A DNA stretch of 21,277 nt from NCBI RefSeq assembly GCF_000499385.1, contig NW_013654496.1:1-21277 (forward strand), written 5' to 3'. The position numbers and the translations under genes were made by a program. Origin of the DNA: Eimeria necatrix. Lineage: Eukaryota > Apicomplexa > Conoidasida > Eucoccidiorida > Eimeriidae. This document shows positions 20,001 to 21,277 of the stretch, one piece after another. Position 1 is the first letter of the stretch, and each line of letters begins with the position of its first letter. The notes below the pieces were generated by a model. That model did not search any database and had not been told where the DNA came from. It saw only the letters and a program-made list of their open reading frames with translations.

Positions 20001-21277
20001 GCACTGCAACTGTCTCCTTTCCAACTGTCTCAACTGTCTCCTCCAACTGTCTCCTCCAACTGTCTCCTTTTAAACTGTCTCCTCCAACTGTCTCCTTTTG
20101 AACTGTCTCCGTTGGCTGTCTCCATTAAACTGCCTCCTCCAACTGTCTCCGTTCAAACTGTCTCCTTTAAACTGCCTCCTCCGACTGTCTCCTTTAAACT
20201 GTCTCCTTTAAACTGTCTCCTAAAACTGTCTCCTAAAACTGTCTCTTTAAAACTGTCTCTTTAAAACTGTCTCCTTAAAACTGTCTCCTTTAAACTGCCT
20301 CCTTTAAACTGTCTCCTCTAAACTGTCTCCTTCAAACTGTCTCCTTAAAACTGTCTCCAAAAGCTGTTAAGACTCTCTCCAGAGCTGCCTAAACTGTCTC
20401 CTCAAACTGTCTCCAAAGGCCCCCCAAACTGTCTCCAAACCTTCCAAAACTGTCTCCAAAACTGTCTCCAAAAGTCCTTAAAACTGTCTCCAAAAGCCGT
20501 TAAAACTGTCTCCAAAAGATGTTAAAATTGTCTCTAAAAGATTTTAAAACTGTCTCCAAAAGATGTTAAAACTGTCTCCAAAAGATGTTAAAACTGTCTC
20601 CAAAAGTCCTTAAAGCTGTCTCCAAATGCCGTTAAAACTGTCTCCAAAAGAAAAAACTGTCTCCAAAAGACGTTAAAACTGTCTCCAAAAGTCCCTAAAA
20701 CTGTCTCCAAAACTGTCTCCAAAACTGTCTCCAAGAGCCGATCAAATAATTTCCAAAAGACGTTAAAACTGTCTCCAAAAGAAGTTAAACCTGTCTCCAA
20801 AAGTCCCTAAAACTGCCTCCAAAACTACTTCCAAAGTCCCTCAAACTACCTCCAAAACTATCTCCAAAACTATCTCCAAAACTATCTCCAAAACTGTCTC
20901 CAAAACTCCCAAAACTATCTCCAAAACCCTCTCCAAACTCTCTCCAAACTATCTCCAAACTTCTCCAAACTATCTCTCCAAACTATCTCCAACTATCTCC
21001 AAAACTCCCCAAAACTGTCTCCAAACTGTCTCCAAACTATCTCTCCAAACTGTCTCCAAACTATCTCCGAAACTCCCCAAAACTGTCTCCAAACTTCTCC
21101 AAACTTCTCCAAACTATCTCTCCAAACTATCTCTCCAAACTGTCTCCAAACTGTCTCCAACTGTCTCCAAAGTGTCTCCGATTGGTGGCTCACAGGCACT
21201 TGAGGGGGTGGTCGTTGGGGGCGTCGAGGGGCAGCGTGAGGGCCTCGGAGGGACACTTTTGTTTGGAGTCTCTGAAG
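6610..21277 (-). CDS. CRMP-like GCC2/GCC3 Cys-rich multi-pass membrane protein, 3' part, 8 exons, 5' end off window
   Basis: Joining exons 21194-21277, 19234-19447, 18123-18885, 15273-17100, 13598-13670, 11507-12326, 6958-7624 and 6610-6658 (minus strand) gives one frame of about 1498 residues ending in TAA. Residues 1-600: Cys-rich modules with repeated C-x-C-x-x-G-Y and C-x-x-C-P-x-G-x-Y/F motifs (KCLCRAGY, CTKCPVGYYCPGG, CLCDRGYAFFGY, CVPCPAGSYKSS) and one EGF-like stretch. About 602-1022: roughly nine hydrophobic segments, with a Gln-rich loop between the third and fourth. About 1023-1498: charged, helix-rich, Ser-run-rich cytoplasmic tail ending QWMED. This order matches apicomplexan CRMPs, large surface or secretory-pathway proteins tied in Toxoplasma to rhoptry discharge and invasion. 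All intron phases agree (2,0,1,2,0,1,2). The product may instead be another GCC2/GCC3 multi-pass protein; no kringle domain is visible in this part. Confidence 0.7.
6659..6957 (-). repeat. intron 7: CTG-rich, no heptamer
   Basis: 299 bases made mostly of CAG on + (6700-6766 and 6880-6938), hence CTG on the sense strand, with 6770-6870 in between. It is the only intron of this gene without GGAGACA/TGTCTCC arrays. The 3' splice site is CTGTTTGCTGCTGTTCTTAG. Two alternative readings stay open: no intron (stop at 6837) and an Ala-run exon starting near 6830 that shares the last frame. Confidence 0.55.
6958..7624 (-). CDS. exon 7, cytoplasmic tail
   Basis: 221 codons after a split Thr. ARLEELEKVVGRMTREEQTE is followed by TLYLFDESLWSSGIVLSELY, then a coiled-coil-like Gln/Lys/Arg region (LADQFEAFREKKQLQQEQQT, RARNKKLKLLKKALNCLLRE, Gln/Leu-rich helix). 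SPDSPETYFAFLQNPTPEEA comes next, then a Ser/Ala run and the acidic DDAAALFASDSENEGD. I end it at GACAG|GTCTCA. Reading on would give a run of more than 20 Leu and a Cys-rich end at 6837, which I judge less likely than splicing to the QWMED end. Confidence 0.65.
7625..11506 (-). repeat. intron 6: 3.9-kb heptamer repeat
   Basis: All GGAGACA-like on the + strand. 7640-8300 is a 20-24-bp array (GGAGACACTTTGGGGATAAA). 8300-8760 is a related GTTTGTGTGGCTAAA variety. 8760-9480 is looser and AT-richer. 9480-10680 is GGAGACAAAAGGAGACAGTGAGAG-like. 10730-11110 is an AAAGGAAATA form, and 11220-11440 is AATAAAGAGACA at 12 bp. A short unique island at 9719-9746 contains GCATGC. The sense strand is almost purely pyrimidine in places, which removes stops and creates frames of up to 513 codons with only L/S/F/C/P/V/I/Y residues; I reject them. 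Confidence 0.85.
11507..12326 (-). CDS. exon 6, last membrane segment and first part of cytoplasmic tail
   Basis: 273 codons plus one base. It opens LILGGGFSGTVNLALLVVVL and continues VPVVFFLLEVLLNLAFAYF (ninth hydrophobic segment). A charged tail follows: NVRATKPFFRVPFLGLLFQ, then EKRKAKEPLVLFNNREETIE, a run of about 22 Ser, INYEERSYFLKVLGEALGLA, LLDWSLQQQSRRQKETEIRR, NSAFKNWQQRVKKETLQR, a second run of about 18 Ser, and the acidic GESAHSDTEPDEDT. The donor ACCA|GTGCGC leaves one base. The segment KPFFRV is encoded by a telomere-type palindrome (12174-12191). Confidence 0.8.
12327..13597 (-). repeat. intron 5: heptamer repeat plus telomere-type cluster
   Basis: 1271 bases. 12470-13580 on + is GGAGACAAAAA in 11-12-bp units, with a mixed 24-30-bp period (GGAGACACAAAAGGGACAAA) at 13100-13330 and GGAGACCAAAA at 13345-13440. 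12341-12420 holds about ten TTTAGGG units right next to the 3' splice site (GTGGTTTGCAG). The + strand frame of 268 codons here (K/G/D/E/T/Q/R only) and the 350-490-codon minus frames are repeat artefacts. Confidence 0.8.
13598..13670 (-). CDS. exon 5, 73-base mini-exon
   Basis: Completes the Arg codon and encodes NYSTLDRLENHSMAIWTFAC plus CTVG, giving P-F-D-K-R-N-Y...L-x-x-L-E-x-x-S-M across the junction and the first half of the eighth membrane segment. It is a unique-sequence island between two kilobase-scale repeat introns. The donor GGG|GTCAGT is in phase 0. A second phase-0 donor 18 bases downstream (TTT|GTCTCC, exon end 13580) would add VSLALF and cannot be excluded. Confidence 0.7.
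13671..15272 (-). repeat. intron 4: heptamer repeat, probable GC-AG intron
   Basis: 1602 bases with three sub-arrays on the + strand: GGAGACAGTTAAATTAAA (18 bp, 13690-14095), GGAGACATTTATTTGAA (17 bp, 14270-14680) and GAGACACTTTATTAAA (16 bp, 14830-15240). A short GGGAC/AGAC variant patch sits at 14100-14240. The favoured donor is CG|GCAAGG at 15272; the acceptor is TGTCTCCTTCAG. A GT donor further in (near 15248) would also keep the frame but adds GDTSVL. Confidence 0.75.
15273..17100 (-). CDS. exon 4, last Cys modules and membrane segments 1-7
   Basis: 608 codons. It opens LCDRGYAFFGYEESPLELVS, then a Ser run, CVPCPAGSYKSS, CFCEKGTFYVSSSSSCELC, poly-Ala runs, an EGF-like stretch (CPVSGACRDGGTCAE...FLCSECKEGF) and CTVCPQ. 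After this come hydrophobic segments GCLLFLYYLGLLLFNMVMAY, VVIKIASNFVTCMWVFTVL, MLFYLLLPLALPAAATLLLY, PVFVTIWFFIY, FFLLGVVGLLLWSVGIPLGA, ARKLAVLVVSSAAFFV and ATALAIAFNILHL. It ends CQPFDK plus CG of a split Arg codon. Homopolymer runs (Ser, Ala, Gln) lie in loops, never in the predicted membrane segments. Confidence 0.8.
17101..18122 (-). repeat. intron 3: heptamer repeat
   Basis: 1022 bases. 17103-17350 is a 20-21-bp array (GGAGACAGTTGGAAAGA on +). 17430-17720 is looser. 17770-18110 is AAAAAGGAGACA mixed with AAAAAGTCGA. No TGTCTCC was seen on the + strand. The 3' splice site is made of the repeat itself: TGTCTCCTCAG. Frames across it on either strand give only low-complexity S/P/F/L/C or K/R/E/T/Q peptides. 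Confidence 0.8.
18123..18885 (-). CDS. exon 3, several Cys modules with an internal tandem duplication
   Basis: 254 codons plus one base. It begins KCPVGYYCPGGLDKETG and passes through poly-Ala/Gly runs (five Ala, Gly, repeated). It then has a clear module, GCLLCPVNTYKETLGNSSC followed by CLCSKGYFYSPLLKQCVAC. The distal part is a 2.3-copy repeat of about 35 residues (KETLCAAAA, SCCP-x-ETVSC, CP-x-GFL-x-C) with copies at about 18421, 18316 and 18214. It ends SSAEDC at GACT|GTCAGC, with the Cys codon split by the intron. Confidence 0.75.
18212..18450 (-). repeat. coding tandem repeat of 105/102 bp in exon 3
   Basis: The sense-strand segment GGAGACACTTTG (K-E-T-L-C) recurs with its + strand AAGTGTCTCC at 18421, 18316 and 18214, spacings 105 and 102, both multiples of three. 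Each unit carries the heptamer in both orientations, once as KETLC and once as ETVSC. Confidence 0.75.
18886..19233 (-). repeat. intron 2: heptamer repeat
   Basis: 348 bases. From the sense side it starts with a telomere-type palindrome (19208-19226). It then runs as TGTCTCCAATTC-like units of about 12 bp (GGAGACAGAATT on +, 19075-19205), followed by a degenerate part where GGAGA alternates with AAGAAATG. The 3' splice site GGTTTGTTTGGTGCAG is T-rich. Confidence 0.75.
19234..19447 (-). CDS. exon 2, GCC2/GCC3-type Cys module
   Basis: 71 codons starting CRAGYAPSLASGDSVGQC and ending DPDSQICT. Cysteines are spaced as in ephrin-receptor-like GCC2/GCC3 modules (C-x3-G..., VSLCVCEPGEF). The end was set at ACT|GTCCGC because the frame meets a TAG seven codons later within a telomere-type palindrome. 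Phase 0 joins it to KCPVGYYCPGG in exon 3. Confidence 0.7.
19448..21193 (-). repeat. intron 1: heptamer repeat with one orientation switch
   Basis: 1746 bases. 20012-21180 is an array with TGTCTCC on the + strand, in units such as AACTGTCTCCTTTA and CCAAAAGATGTTAAAACTGT of roughly 12-21 bp. 19460-19950 is the opposite orientation, with GGAGACA on +. The switch region 19905-20010 is largely unique and contains GGAGACAGTCTCCG at about 19937 and a TGCATGCG motif near 19972. The 3' splice site reads GTCTGCATGCGCGCAG with TGTCTCC just before it. Confidence 0.7.
21194..21277 (-). CDS. exon 1 in window (partial), CRMP-like gene
   Basis: Reads FRDSKQKCPSEALTLPLDAP, then NDHPLKC, and stops two bases into a codon at a good donor (CT|GTGAGC). 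Joined to the next exon it gives KCLCRAGY, a typical C-x-C-x-x-G-Y module junction. Without splicing, the frame hits TGA one codon later. The exon continues past the right edge of the window. Confidence 0.65.

Overview
The window looks like nuclear DNA of a coccidian apicomplexan, most likely an Eimeria species of poultry. The basis is massive CAG/CTG trinucleotide runs that are translated as poly-Ala, poly-Ser and poly-Gln inside exons, abundant interstitial TTTAGGG/CCCTAAA telomere-type repeats, and a multi-exon Cys-rich membrane protein plus a plastid-type IF-1, both of apicomplexan type. The genus is inferred; the repeats and exons are seen directly.

Layout, left to right. 1-1440: CAG/CTG-saturated DNA with one possible + strand terminal exon (229-1338, Ala/Gln-rich, unrecognised). 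1478-3575: telomere-type repeat field with nested 55-, 29- and 35-bp minisatellites. 3576-4656: a minus-strand gene that I identify as translation initiation factor IF-1, with an N-terminal hydrophobic leader and extension suggesting apicoplast import. 4657-6494: gene-poor DNA with an AT-rich stretch, CCCTAAA repeats, two oppositely oriented GCTAGC arrays and a CAG tract. 6495-6609: a (TTAA)n tract. 6610-21277: the 3' part of one large minus-strand gene in eight exons, running off the right edge.

The large gene encodes a Cys-rich GCC2/GCC3-type ectodomain, then about nine membrane segments, then a charged, Ser-rich cytoplasmic tail. This is the architecture of the apicomplexan cysteine repeat modular proteins (CRMPs), which are linked to rhoptry secretion and invasion in Toxoplasma and to host-tissue targeting in Plasmodium. 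I rebuilt the exons by eye. All seven introns join in a consistent phase, and the joined fragment is about 1498 residues with no internal stop. The joins recreate sensible protein motifs such as C-x-C-x-x-G-Y, C-x-x-C-P-x-G and P-F-D-K-R-N.

The most unusual thing here is a heptamer, GGAGACA/TGTCTCC, which fills introns 1-6 of the CRMP-like gene almost edge to edge (about 9.9 kb in total) with several different repeat periods. It appears to be absent as an array outside the gene. In introns 2-6 its orientation is fixed, with TGTCTCC on the sense strand and a single exception at the edge of the intron 4 donor. In the exons it occurs in both orientations as codons. In intron 1 it flips once, making a kilobase-scale inverted repeat. 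The heptamer also lies in or beside the pyrimidine tract of most 3' splice sites. Most long open frames over 7.6-15.2 kb and 17.1-21.2 kb are artefacts of these stop-free pyrimidine repeats. I saw no tRNA, rRNA, transposon or CRISPR array.
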